Shown piece after piece: positions 54,595-62,880 of a DNA stretch of 64,000 nucleotides. The notes under the pieces are model-generated. The model did no database searches and had not been told where the DNA came from. It saw nothing but the letters and a program-made list of their open reading frames with translations. The stretch is from Pseudomonas sp. B21-015. GTDB lineage: Bacteria > Pseudomonadota > Gammaproteobacteria > Pseudomonadales > Pseudomonadaceae. The position numbers were made by a program, and so were the translations under genes. The stretch covers positions 3,224,001 through 3,288,000 of the forward strand of contig NZ_CP087196.1 in NCBI RefSeq assembly GCF_024749285.1, given 5' to 3'. The first letter of the stretch is position 1. Every line of letters begins with the position of its first letter.

Positions 54595-57069
54595 TCAGGC
54601 CAGCACTTTTCCTTGACGGTGATCGGCAAAAAACACTTTGCCCTTGCCGATCCTATCGGAGGCCTTGGGCATATTCACCGCCTGGGTATCCTGGCCATCG
54701 ACATACCAGTAGCAATGGCTCACCGCGCGGGTGATGCCCACGTAGGCCAGCCGCAAAATCTCGTCTTTCTGCGCGCTGTCGTAGGGCTCGCTGTCGCCGG
54801 CCTTGCCGAGTCCGGCCATGCGATAGACCTGGTTCTTGTAAGGCGAGCTGGTCAGATGCTGGCAATCGCCCAGCAGGAATACCGCATCAGCTTGCAGGCC
54901 CTTGGCGCTGTGATAGGTCAGTTGCTTGAGCCTTCGCGCGTCGTGCGGCAAGCTAGAATCCACATTAACTACGGACTGAATATGCTCTTCTATCAATGAC
55001 TTATCGCTACTTTTTCGATAAAGCATCAAGATTGAATCGCCTTTTCTGTAGTGCTCGATCAACCGCTGGGCCATGCCCTGGTCATCCCGATCGAGAACGT
55101 TCACCGGCAACAGCGCCTTGGGCTCGCCGCTGGCCTTGGCCTTCTTGCCGGCGATTGCCGGTGCCGCGCGGACGATATGCTCCGCCGCGTCGATGATGTG
55201 CTGATGGCTACGGTAGTTGTCGCTGAGCATCACCTTGGTCGTGCTCGGCGACGGGAACGCCTTGTTGAACTCCATGAAGTAGGTCGGCGAGCTACCGCGC
55301 CAGCCGTAAATCGACTGCCAGTCGTCCCCCACACAAAGCAATGACGAACGTTGCGCGCCGCGCCCCACATGCATGGCCGGGCCACGACTGCGGATCTCGG
55401 CCAGGCTGGCGCGGATCCAGGAAACGATCTGCGGCGACACGTCCTGAAACTCGTCAATCATCAAGTGCGACATCGGCCTGAGCAGCTCATCGCTGAGCAG
55501 CTTGAGATTCTCCGGTGAGTGCTCGCTGAACAGGGCAAACATCCGGTTGTAGGTCATCACGGGTGGCGATTGATCCAGCAGATGATCTTCCAGCGCTCGC
55601 CAGAACAGGCTCAAGGCCTCGAAGAAAAACCGGTCCGGATCATCCTTGGCGAAACTCATCTGGCCCACGGCACTGGGCACATCCAGGCCGAGGTTTTCGA
55701 TAAACCCGGCAGCCGCGACAAAACAGTCCAGCAACGGCGCGGAACCGAGCTCGCCCTTGACCTTGTAATCAAAGCCCGGCCCGGCGCTGGCGTCGCCGGC
55801 AAGAGAGGCCAAAACACGCTTTGAAGACTCGTAACTATCAAACCATATCAATGGCTTACGACAGAAAGCTTGAAACAGGGTGCGTTTTACCGCCCATTCC
55901 GCGCGCACGGTAAGTTTGGCATTCGGACGGCTGACCTGCGGGTTTTCCCGAGGGTCGAAACCCAACACCACCCAGGCATCCAGCGCCGGAATGTAACCGT
56001 GGCAGTGAAAGGTCGAGCCGTTGATGTCGAAGGTCTGGCGATTCGGCTCGATGCCCTTGATTGGCCAGGCACCCGCGCGAAACCACAAGTCCTCGATGGT
56101 GTCGCACAGCTCTTCATCGCGCTTGGCGGCGAGCTCCGTCACTGCCATGCGCTTCTGCACGTCCGGGTGATCACGCTCCAGCTCCTTGAGCTGCAAGGCA
56201 TGACGAGACAAAGGCTTGATCAACTCGCGAAAGCGCTCATCGCGGGTGTACAGGCTGTGATAGCAGGCATTGAGTTGCTGACGCTGGGCGTCATTGATGC
56301 GCAGGTCGAAGGGATTGCTGTCGACCTCCTCATCGCCGCCCTGCACACGAAAGCTGAGGTTTTCGAAGGCTTGCAGCCGCTCGAAACCCGGCAGGCTGCG
56401 AACCATCGGCAGGATACGCGAATGGAAAGTGCGCACCAGATCGCGCGCCTCTTTAAAGCTGATTCCCCGGCCCCATACTGCAAACAGCTCGATCAGCTTG
56501 TTGATGAAGTCCTTGCGCGACTCCCGGGTGAAGGTCACCACGGTCATCGAACTCAGCTCAAACCCCAGGTAGTGGCTGAGCAGCAGGATTCGCAGCACCA
56601 GGGTGGTCGACTTGCCCGCGCCCGCCCCGGCGATCACCGAAGTCGACGGTGTGTCGCTGAAAATCATCTTCCATTGGGCAGCGCTCGGCTGGGCATGCGC
56701 GGGCAGCAGCCTAGCAACGTCGGCCTTCATGCGTTTTTTCAGCTCAGCGCTCAATGGCAGGCGCCAATCGTCGAACAGATTGTCATCGACATTGGGCGGT
56801 CGATGCTCGGTTGAGCGCGAGTCGCGGATCAGCAGAACCTGCCGACCTTCCTCCAACCCCTCGAGCTTGCCTTCCTTATAGCCGTACTCCACACCGGCGC
56901 TGTGGCCGCTGCGAAAACCGTCGGCTTGCCCGTGCAGCCAGGACGCACGGTGTTGCGCGCGCAGGCGGGTCAGGCCGTGGCCAAAAAACCGGGCGGCCAG
57001 GCGCTTGAGCAACGGCATCTCGGCCAATGGACGAAGTTCGGGAGGAAGATCGGGGGTGTGTTGCGGCAC
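54595..57069 (-). CDS. UvrD/Rep-type superfamily 1 DNA helicase
   Basis: An 824-residue SF1A helicase. Motif I is AGAGAGKSTTLVLR (about 144-157), motif Ia TVVTFTRESRKDF, motif II MIDEFQDVS, motif III VGDDWQSIYGWRGSSPTYF, motif IV SDNYRSHQHIIDAA, motif V LTYHSAKGLQADAVFLLG and motif VI RLAYVGITRAVSHCYWYV. A 100-residue N-terminal extension and a long insert between Ia and II (with a WFRAGAWPIKG...HCHGYIPALDAWVVLG segment) recall helicase IV (HelD). No nuclease catalytic pattern is clear. Role probably in DNA repair or recombination; monocistronic. Confidence 0.85.
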   Translation of the reverse strand: MPQHTPDLPPELRPLAEMPLLKRLAARFFGHGLTRLRAQHRASWLHGQADGFRSGHSAGVEYGYKEGKLEGLEEGRQVLLIRDSRSTEHRPPNVDDNLFDDWRLPLSAELKKRMKADVARLLPAHAQPSAAQWKMIFSDTPSTSVIAGAGAGKSTTLVLRILLLSHYLGFELSSMTVVTFTRESRKDFINKLIELFAVWGRGISFKEARDLVRTFHSRILPMVRSLPGFERLQAFENLSFRVQGGDEEVDSNPFDLRINDAQRQQLNACYHSLYTRDERFRELIKPLSRHALQLKELERDHPDVQKRMAVTELAAKRDEELCDTIEDLWFRAGAWPIKGIEPNRQTFDINGSTFHCHGYIPALDAWVVLGFDPRENPQVSRPNAKLTVRAEWAVKRTLFQAFCRKPLIWFDSYESSKRVLASLAGDASAGPGFDYKVKGELGSAPLLDCFVAAAGFIENLGLDVPSAVGQMSFAKDDPDRFFFEALSLFWRALEDHLLDQSPPVMTYNRMFALFSEHSPENLKLLSDELLRPMSHLMIDEFQDVSPQIVSWIRASLAEIRSRGPAMHVGRGAQRSSLLCVGDDWQSIYGWRGSSPTYFMEFNKAFPSPSTTKVMLSDNYRSHQHIIDAAEHIVRAAPAIAGKKAKASGEPKALLPVNVLDRDDQGMAQRLIEHYRKGDSILMLYRKSSDKSLIEEHIQSVVNVDSSLPHDARRLKQLTYHSAKGLQADAVFLLGDCQHLTSSPYKNQVYRMAGLGKAGDSEPYDSAQKDEILRLAYVGITRAVSHCYWYVDGQDTQAVNMPKASDRIGKGKVFFADHRQGKVLA

Positions 57070-57349
57070 GCTGACGGACTCCAGGGTGTGAGGCTGTTGA
57101 GGGCTATGGTGTCTGCATTTGCCGTTGAGTTCTAGTAAAATGCTTACAGGTCATTGGCTTATGCGATGAAGTGAACGTTGGATGAGAACGTTTCGAGGTT
57201 ATTAAATATCGACTTTCCCGATTGGATTCAGGCAATTTTTACGCTTTTTATCGATTATTACCTGATAGATGATGCTTGCCATCAACCACCGGTTCTCGTT
57301 TTGTGGCTCAGGCGTTCTGCCCCATGACGAACCTTTTCAGGAGACGATC

Positions 57350-58045
57350 ATGCTTGAACTCAGACCTTTCAACTCGCTGGGCGGCGCGCACCATGGCTGG
57401 TTGGATGCCCATCACCACTTTTCGTTCGCCGAGTACCACGACCCCAAACGCATGAACTGGGGCAACCTGCGGGTGTGGAACGATGACGTGATTGCCGCCG
57501 GTACCGGGTTCCCGCAACACCCGCACCGGGACATGGAAATCATCACCTACGTGCGTGAAGGCGCGATTACCCACCAGGACAACCTCGGCAACGAGGGCCG
57601 TACCGAAGCGGGCGACGTTCAGGTCATGAGCGCCGGCACCGGGATCGCTCACAGTGAGTACAACCTGGAAACGACCGAGACCCGGATCTTTCAGATCTGG
57701 ATCATCCCCAACGAAGCCGGTTCGGCACCGTCGTGGGGCGCCAAGCCATTCCCCAAAGGCCAGCGCGAAGGTTTCGTGACCTTGGCCAGCGGCAAGGCCG
57801 GGGACGATCAAAGCCTGCACATTCGTGCCGATGCGCGCCTGGTGGCGGCCAACCTGAAAGCCGGGGAAACGGCGGAATACCGCCTGGACAATGGACGTCG
57901 CGCTTACCTGGTGCCGGCAACAGGTGTCATTGAAGTCAATGGCTTGCGTGCACAAGCTCGAGACGGTGTCGCGGTTGCCGATGAGCAGGTGTTGCGCGTG
58001 ACGGCGATTGAGGACAGTGAGATCGTGTTGGTGGATGTGGCTTGA
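57350..58045 (+). CDS. Pirin family protein (YhhW-like quercetinase)
   Basis: A 231-residue bicupin from the ATG at 57350 with AGGAGA upstream. The N-terminal cupin carries the metal ligands: HHHFSFAEYHDPKRMNWGNLRVWNDDVIAAGTGFPQHPHRDMEIITYVREG, with further HxxE-like residues in MSAGTGIAHSEYNLE. The C-terminal cupin is degenerate. YhhW can oxidise quercetin in vitro; the native role is unclear. A strong terminator follows. Confidence 0.9.
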   Translation: MLELRPFNSLGGAHHGWLDAHHHFSFAEYHDPKRMNWGNLRVWNDDVIAAGTGFPQHPHRDMEIITYVREGAITHQDNLGNEGRTEAGDVQVMSAGTGIAHSEYNLETTETRIFQIWIIPNEAGSAPSWGAKPFPKGQREGFVTLASGKAGDDQSLHIRADARLVAANLKAGETAEYRLDNGRRAYLVPATGVIEVNGLRAQARDGVAVADEQVLRVTAIEDSEIVLVDVA

Positions 58046-58070
58046 TGCGGTAAATGCAGGACAAAAAAAG

Positions 58071-58098
58071 GGGCGACCGTGGATGGTCGCCCTTTTTT
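58071..58098 (+). terminator. Rho-independent terminator after the pirin gene
   Basis: GGGCGACC (58071-58078) pairs with GGTCGCCC (58085-58092) and is followed by TTTTTT. A run of A in front makes it usable from the other side too, toward the pgm gene end. Confidence 0.9.
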
Positions 58099-58111
58099 AT
58101 TCATTTTTCAT

Positions 58112-58243
58112 TGTGGCGAGGGAGCTTGCTCCCGTCCGGCTGCGAAGCAGTCGCAAACCCGGCGATGCAGTATGCCTGACAGATCGCGTCGCCTGATTTG
58201 AGGGCCGCTTCGCGCCCCAGCGGGAGCAAGCTCCCTCGCCACA
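58112..58243. repeat. Pair of inverted REP sequences, GTGGCGAG type
   Basis: TGTGGCGAGGGAGCTTGCTC at 58112 faces GAGCAAGCTCCCTCGCCACA ending at 58243. The spacer is about 90 bp. It lies between the convergent pirin and pgm genes. Confidence 0.8.
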
Positions 58244-58253
58244 GAGCCCTCAA

Positions 58254-59900
58254 TCACTTCGCAGAAATTGCGCCATCCACCAGTGTCTGAGCCTCGGCCA
58301 CCAGTTGCTTGAGGTGATCGTCACTGACAAAGCTTTCTGCGTAGATCTTGTAGATATCCTCAGTGCCCGACGGCCGTGCCGCGAACCAGCCGTTCTCGGT
58401 CATGACTTTCAGACCGCCGATGGCCTGGTCGTTGCCCGGTGCGTGGCTGAGGATGCTCTGGATCGCTTCGCCCGCCAGTTGAGTCGAGGTGACCTGGTCC
58501 GGCGACAATTTGCTCAGCAGCGCTTTCTGCTCAGGATTTGCCTTGGCATCGACCCGTACCGAGAAAGGTTCGCCCAGTTCATCGGTCAATGCACGATAAG
58601 CCTGGCTTGGATCCCGGCCCGTACGAGCAGTCATTTCGGCGGCCAGCAGCGCTGGAATCAACCCGTCCTTGTCGGTGCACCAGACCCCGCCGTCCTTGCG
58701 CAGGAACGACGCGCCGGCGCTTTCTTCGCCGCCAAAACCGAGGGAACCGTCGAACAGACCGTCGGCAAACCATTTGAAGCCGACCGGCACTTCGTACAGA
58801 CGGCGGCCCAGACGTTTGGCAACGCGATCGATCAAGCCACTGCTGACCACTGTTTTGCCCACGGCCGCATCGGCGCGCCACTGTGGACGATTCTGGAACA
58901 GGTAGTCGATCGACACCGCGAGGTAATTGTTCGGTGCCAGCAAACCACCGGACGGGGTCACGATGCCATGGCGGTCGTGGTCAGGGTCGCAGGCAAAGGC
59001 CACGTCGAAGCGCTCCTTCAGACCGATCAGGCCTTGCATGGCGTGGCTGGACGATGGGTCCATGCGGATCTGCCCGTCCCAGTCGACGGTCATGAAACGG
59101 AACGTCGCATCAACCTGTTTATTCACCACTTCCAGGTCCAGGCGGTAGTGCTCGGCAATCGCCGACCAGTAGCGCACCCCTGCTCCACCCAGCGGATCGA
59201 CACCCAGACGCAGCTTCGCATCGCGGATGGCGTCGAAGTCGATCACGTTGATCAGGTCGGCGACATAGGTGTTGAGGTAATCATGACGATGGGTGGTGCT
59301 GGCCTTCAGGGCCTGTTCGTAGCTGATGCGTTTGACGCCGGCGAGCCTGGCCGCCAGCAGCTCGTTGGCCTTGGCTTCGATCCACTTGGTGATGTGGGTA
59401 TCGGCCGGGCCGCCGTTGGTTGGGTTGTACTTGTAGCCACCGCTTTGCGGCGGGTTGTGGGACGGCGTGATGACGATGCCGTCCGCCAGGCCCGAGGTGC
59501 GCCCACGGTTGTAGCAAAGAATCGCATGGGAAATGGCTGGCGTCGGGGTGTACTCGTCGCCTTCGGCGATCATCACCGTCACGCCGTTCGCCGCCAGCAC
59601 TTCCAGGGCGCTGGCACCGGCCGGCGTGGACAACGCGTGGGTATCGATCCCGACGAACAGCGGACCGTCGATGCCCTGGGCTTCGCGGTACAGGCAGATC
59701 GCCTGGCTGATGGCCAGAACGTGCCATTCATTGAAACTCAGGTCGAACGAGCTACCTCGGTGTCCGGACGTGCCGAAGGCGACACGCTGGGTAGAAATGG
59801 CTGCATCGGGCTGGCCGGTGTAATAGGCCGTTACCAGTCGCGGGATGTCGACCAACAGTTCTGCCGGTGCCGGTTTGCCCGCAAAAGGACTGAGTGTCAT
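58254..59900 (-). CDS. pgm: Phosphoglucomutase (alpha-D-glucose phosphate-specific)
   Basis: A 548-residue alpha-D-phosphohexomutase. [15 protein letters not shown] near residue 45, the phosphoserine loop [26 protein letters not shown] (about 145-170), the metal loop [12 protein letters not shown] (about 304), the sugar loop [13 protein letters not shown], and the phosphate-binding [16 protein letters not shown] near the end are all present. It interconverts glucose 1- and 6-phosphate. The length matches E. coli Pgm. Monocistronic. Confidence 0.95.
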   Translation of the reverse strand: MTLSPFAGKPAPAELLVDIPRLVTAYYTGQPDAAISTQRVAFGTSGHRGSSFDLSFNEWHVLAISQAICLYREAQGIDGPLFVGIDTHALSTPAGASALEVLAANGVTVMIAEGDEYTPTPAISHAILCYNRGRTSGLADGIVITPSHNPPQSGGYKYNPTNGGPADTHITKWIEAKANELLAARLAGVKRISYEQALKASTTHRHDYLNTYVADLINVIDFDAIRDAKLRLGVDPLGGAGVRYWSAIAEHYRLDLEVVNKQVDATFRFMTVDWDGQIRMDPSSSHAMQGLIGLKERFDVAFACDPDHDRHGIVTPSGGLLAPNNYLAVSIDYLFQNRPQWRADAAVGKTVVSSGLIDRVAKRLGRRLYEVPVGFKWFADGLFDGSLGFGGEESAGASFLRKDGGVWCTDKDGLIPALLAAEMTARTGRDPSQAYRALTDELGEPFSVRVDAKANPEQKALLSKLSPDQVTSTQLAGEAIQSILSHAPGNDQAIGGLKVMTENGWFAARPSGTEDIYKIYAESFVSDDHLKQLVAEAQTLVDGAISAK

Positions 59901-60011
59901 GCAAAACCTCTGAAAGAGAGTGGTTCGGGAATAGGGATGCAGTTTACTGACAGTTTGACCGTAGCGCGATGTTATCGAATGTCAGGTATCGAGGATGTTT
60001 GGCGTCCCGGT

Positions 60012-61259
60012 TCAATCGATCGATTCCAGGCGCAAGGCATCTCCCAGCAGCCCCAGTGCGGCGATGAGGTCGTGATCGTCGCCGAACGTATGACTCAGGC
60101 GCAAGTGCTGCCCGTGCAGGCCATGCAGGCTGAACAACTCCCCCGGCGCGATGACCACTTGCTGCTTGAGCAGTCGCTGGAACACTCGATGTACATTGAC
60201 CTGGCGCAACGAGCGGATCCAGATCGTCGCCCCGCCCCGGGGTTCGACGAAGTGCAGCGCGTCAGGCAGACGCTCTTCGAGCAACTGGGTCATCTGCACC
60301 ATGCGTTCCTTGAGCAGTCGACGCAACACCTGCAGGTGTTGATCGATACGTCCGTTGCTGTACAGCCGTGCGATGGCTTTCTGACGAATCAGCGACAAAC
60401 GGAAGGCACGCAGCAAGAAGTGCCGTTGCAGGTCGGCGCGCAGCCGTCGCGAAAGCACATAGCCATAGGGCGCCTCCGACCCGATGATTTTCTCGAACGT
60501 GGAAAACACGATCAGCCGGTCAGGGTCCAGCAGATCGCGAAACCGCAGGCCGTTCGGCTCGAATTCGAGTTCGCCGTAACAATCGTTTTCCAACACCCAA
60601 CTGCCATGTCGCTCCAGCAGCCGTGCGGTGGATTGCCTGTTGCTGTCAGGCGCCACACTGCCCCTGGGCATGTTCAGTCCCGATGAAAGCATCACCAGTC
60701 GCACCCGCTCGGTCTCAAGCAAATGGTTCAATTGCTCAAGATCCAGACCGCCATTGGCTTGCAACGGCAATTCGATCACCTTCACATCCGCGCCCTGGAG
60801 CAGGCGCAGAATCACCCAGTCGCACGGCGACTCGACCACCACTACCGTGTCTTTGAGGCCAAGGGCGGCGATCAATATTTCCAGGACGCCACGCAGGTCT
60901 GCGCCGATATAGACATCATCGGCATGCCAGCAGCGTGTCGGCGAAGTGGTGTAGCGCGCCGCGAGGGCTGTGCGCAGCTCCAGCTCGCCGCAGGGTTGTG
61001 AAGGCGGTTGTGGCTGGCGCGGATACTGGCGCAGCAATTCTCGCTCCAGCAACAACAACGGGCTATCCAGGGGCTGTAACAACGCCGGCTCATCGGCGCT
61101 CAGCACCAGCATGCCAGGACGTCTGGCGTTGACATAGACCGTTTCGAGCAGGTCCTTGCCGCTGCCGGGCATGCCGACGGAGGACACCGGTAGTGCGTAA
61201 TAGCCCGACTTGGCGACTGAATAGACGCGCCCTTCCTTCTCCAACAGCGAATAATCCAT
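60012..61259 (-). CDS. PLP-dependent MocR/aminotransferase-type protein, DNA-binding domain missing
   Basis: A 415-residue fold-type I aminotransferase domain. It has the MocR-like order: LLEKEGRVYSVAKSGYYALP at the front, which is the wing of a GntR-type winged helix, then LQPLDSPLLLLERELLRQYPRQPQPPSQPCGELELRTALAARY, VVVESPCDWVILRLLQ, VLENDCYGELEFE and a PLP lysine in VFSTFEKIIGSEAPYGYVLSRR. The codons just before the ATG still read RSTVCS, homologous to the recognition helix of this family, but a TGA at 61281-61283 ends the frame. About 60-70 residues of DNA-binding domain are thus missing, exactly where the recombinase element starts. It is probably a 5'-truncated regulator gene, alive or not. 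Confidence 0.75.
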   Translation of the reverse strand: MDYSLLEKEGRVYSVAKSGYYALPVSSVGMPGSGKDLLETVYVNARRPGMLVLSADEPALLQPLDSPLLLLERELLRQYPRQPQPPSQPCGELELRTALAARYTTSPTRCWHADDVYIGADLRGVLEILIAALGLKDTVVVVESPCDWVILRLLQGADVKVIELPLQANGGLDLEQLNHLLETERVRLVMLSSGLNMPRGSVAPDSNRQSTARLLERHGSWVLENDCYGELEFEPNGLRFRDLLDPDRLIVFSTFEKIIGSEAPYGYVLSRRLRADLQRHFLLRAFRLSLIRQKAIARLYSNGRIDQHLQVLRRLLKERMVQMTQLLEERLPDALHFVEPRGGATIWIRSLRQVNVHRVFQRLLKQQVVIAPGELFSLHGLHGQHLRLSHTFGDDHDLIAALGLLGDALRLESID

Positions 61260-61351
61260 ACTGCATACAGTAGAACGTAATCAAAAAGACCATGAAACTC
61301 AATTAGATCAAGGTCTAGAAGCGATAAACGTACTCAATCTGTACGCTTTTT

Positions 61352-61403
61352 GTGTAAAGACAAAAAGCCCCTAACACGAACTCCGACTAGAAGTGTAAAG
61401 ACA
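61352..61403. repeat. Direct repeat at the left border of the recombinase element
   Basis: GTGTAAAGACA occurs at 61352-61362 and again at 61393-61403, the second copy running into the recombinase ATG. CTAGAAG also occurs twice (61315-61321 and 61387-61393). Repeated sites just in front of a tyrosine recombinase gene fit attachment or autoregulatory binding sites. Confidence 0.45.
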
Positions 61404-62704
61404 TGGCATTGAGGATCAAAGACTACAAAGCTAGGGACGGGAGCCGGTTCTCATTGCTCATGGATACGGAGGGGGATGGGTTTCCACTGTACTTCCCAAC
61501 TGCTTACATCAGCATGCGTTTGGCCAGCCTTACGGCAAATACGCAGCGGGTGAACCTGTACTGCCTGAAGAAGCTGTACGACTGGGCGAACGAAAAAAAG
61601 ATCGACCTGGATCACCGGTTTGCGACGAAGAAGCTGCTCACGGTGCCGGAGGTGGAATCGCTTGTGCAGTCGCTGTCGACCAACACGAAAGAGCTGGATG
61701 GCACCAGAATCAAGGGCGCGCGCGTTAGCTACTACCTGGACATCCTGATCGACTATCTCGGATGGTTATTCGGACACTGGATTAAAGACTCGAATTCAGA
61801 AGAGAACAGGTTCCTTATCGAACGCCTACAAGCAAATTTAGCTGAGCGCAAACCTAAGAGCGGCTCGAAGTCACAAGCTAAAAGGCGGCGCATCGCCAAG
61901 AAGCTAACTGATGAGGCAGATACAGCACTGCTGGAGCTATTCGAATCGTTCGACGATAAAAACCCAGAAAATCCAAAAAAGGAAAACCTGGAATACGGCA
62001 CCTCAAAGATAGAGCCAGTATCGAATTTCAAGCATGGGCTCGCGTTTCGAAACGCATTGGCCCTCAGGATCCTTTACGACATCGGCATCCGTCTTGGTGA
62101 ATTGCTGAGTTTAAGATATTCAGACTTCATCCCGGCGTCGGCCGGAGAACACGCTTACATCAGAATTGAGCGCAATCACGACGACGAATTCGACCGACGG
62201 ATCAACCAACCCGTGGCCAAAACACTCGGCCGCACCCTCCCGATCTCCGAACAACTTGAGCAGATGATGTTCACCTATTTGGGAACGTATCGTGCAGAGA
62301 TACCAAACGTCGGCTTTGATGATGGTTCATTCATCTTCGTCAACCACAAGGGCGGACGGAATCAGGGCCGTGAAATTGAGATTGCAACGTTTCGGTCTGC
62401 GCTGGCGGTGATCATCAGTCGCGACAAGAGACTCAAAGGGTTACACCCTCACCTCCTTCGACACCACTGGAACTACCGTTTCTCGCAAGACTGCATCAAG
62501 CGGGGATTAAGTGACCAGAAAGCCCGGGAGGAACGAGAACACTGGATGGGGTGGGTCGCTGGCTCTCAGTCTGCTCTCGACTATGACTTGCGAAGTATTC
62601 AACAGTCCGCCAACGAGCACGGGCGTGCGATCGCGTCGGACACTGCAAGAAACAAATCGGATCGCAAACGGCCCACTAACAACAGAAATGGGATCGGTGA
62701 TTGA
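61403..62704 (+). CDS. Tyrosine recombinase, first gene of a mobile module
   Basis: A 433-residue tyrosine recombinase with the full catalytic set: Arg230 in GIRLGELLSLRYSDF, Lys273 in VAKTLGRTLPIS, HLLR at 350-353, His380 in REHWMGWV and the nucleophile Tyr394 in SALDYDLRSI. The N-terminal half is a SAM-like core-binding domain (LTANTQRVNLYCLKKLYDWANEKKIDLDHRF), with a charged linker (residues 145-170, KRRRIAKK). The relaxed family and a second recombinase-like gene downstream fit multi-recombinase modules such as RIT elements, Tn554-type TnpA/TnpB or the Gamma-Mobile-Trio GmtY; I cannot tell which. Its start touches an 11-base direct repeat. Confidence 0.9.
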   Translation: MALRIKDYKARDGSRFSLLMDTEGDGFPLYFPTAYISMRLASLTANTQRVNLYCLKKLYDWANEKKIDLDHRFATKKLLTVPEVESLVQSLSTNTKELDGTRIKGARVSYYLDILIDYLGWLFGHWIKDSNSEENRFLIERLQANLAERKPKSGSKSQAKRRRIAKKLTDEADTALLELFESFDDKNPENPKKENLEYGTSKIEPVSNFKHGLAFRNALALRILYDIGIRLGELLSLRYSDFIPASAGEHAYIRIERNHDDEFDRRINQPVAKTLGRTLPISEQLEQMMFTYLGTYRAEIPNVGFDDGSFIFVNHKGGRNQGREIEIATFRSALAVIISRDKRLKGLHPHLLRHHWNYRFSQDCIKRGLSDQKAREEREHWMGWVAGSQSALDYDLRSIQQSANEHGRAIASDTARNKSDRKRPTNNRNGIGD

Positions 62705-62810
62705 GAAAGCATCTATTGGAATAGATATCACTTTTGCGAGAGCTCGTTACTTGCAGCCATAGCCGCATTCAGTCTGGTGCCGAACTCCCCTCGCCCGACA
62801 ACTAAACATA

Positions 62811-62852
62811 AAAACATAAAACATAAAACATAAAACATAAAACATAAAACAT
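62811..62852. repeat. Tandem heptanucleotide repeat (AAAACAT, six copies)
   Basis: Six perfect copies of AAAACAT run from 62811 to 62852, flanked by near-copies on both sides. They lie in the 176-bp gap between the two recombinase genes, 28 bp before the ATG of the second. Such repeats change copy number by slippage and could alter promoter spacing. Confidence 0.95.
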
Positions 62853-62880
62853 AAAAAACAAATTACCGGACGCCTGCATA

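Noticed and set aside
58305-60686. 793-codon plus-strand frame opposite pgm and the MocR-type gene
   Set aside because: Spans two convincing minus-strand genes and their gap; no start signal or motif.
62811-62852. CRISPR-like array between the recombinase genes
   Set aside because: The units are seven bases long with no spacers; it is a simple tandem repeat.
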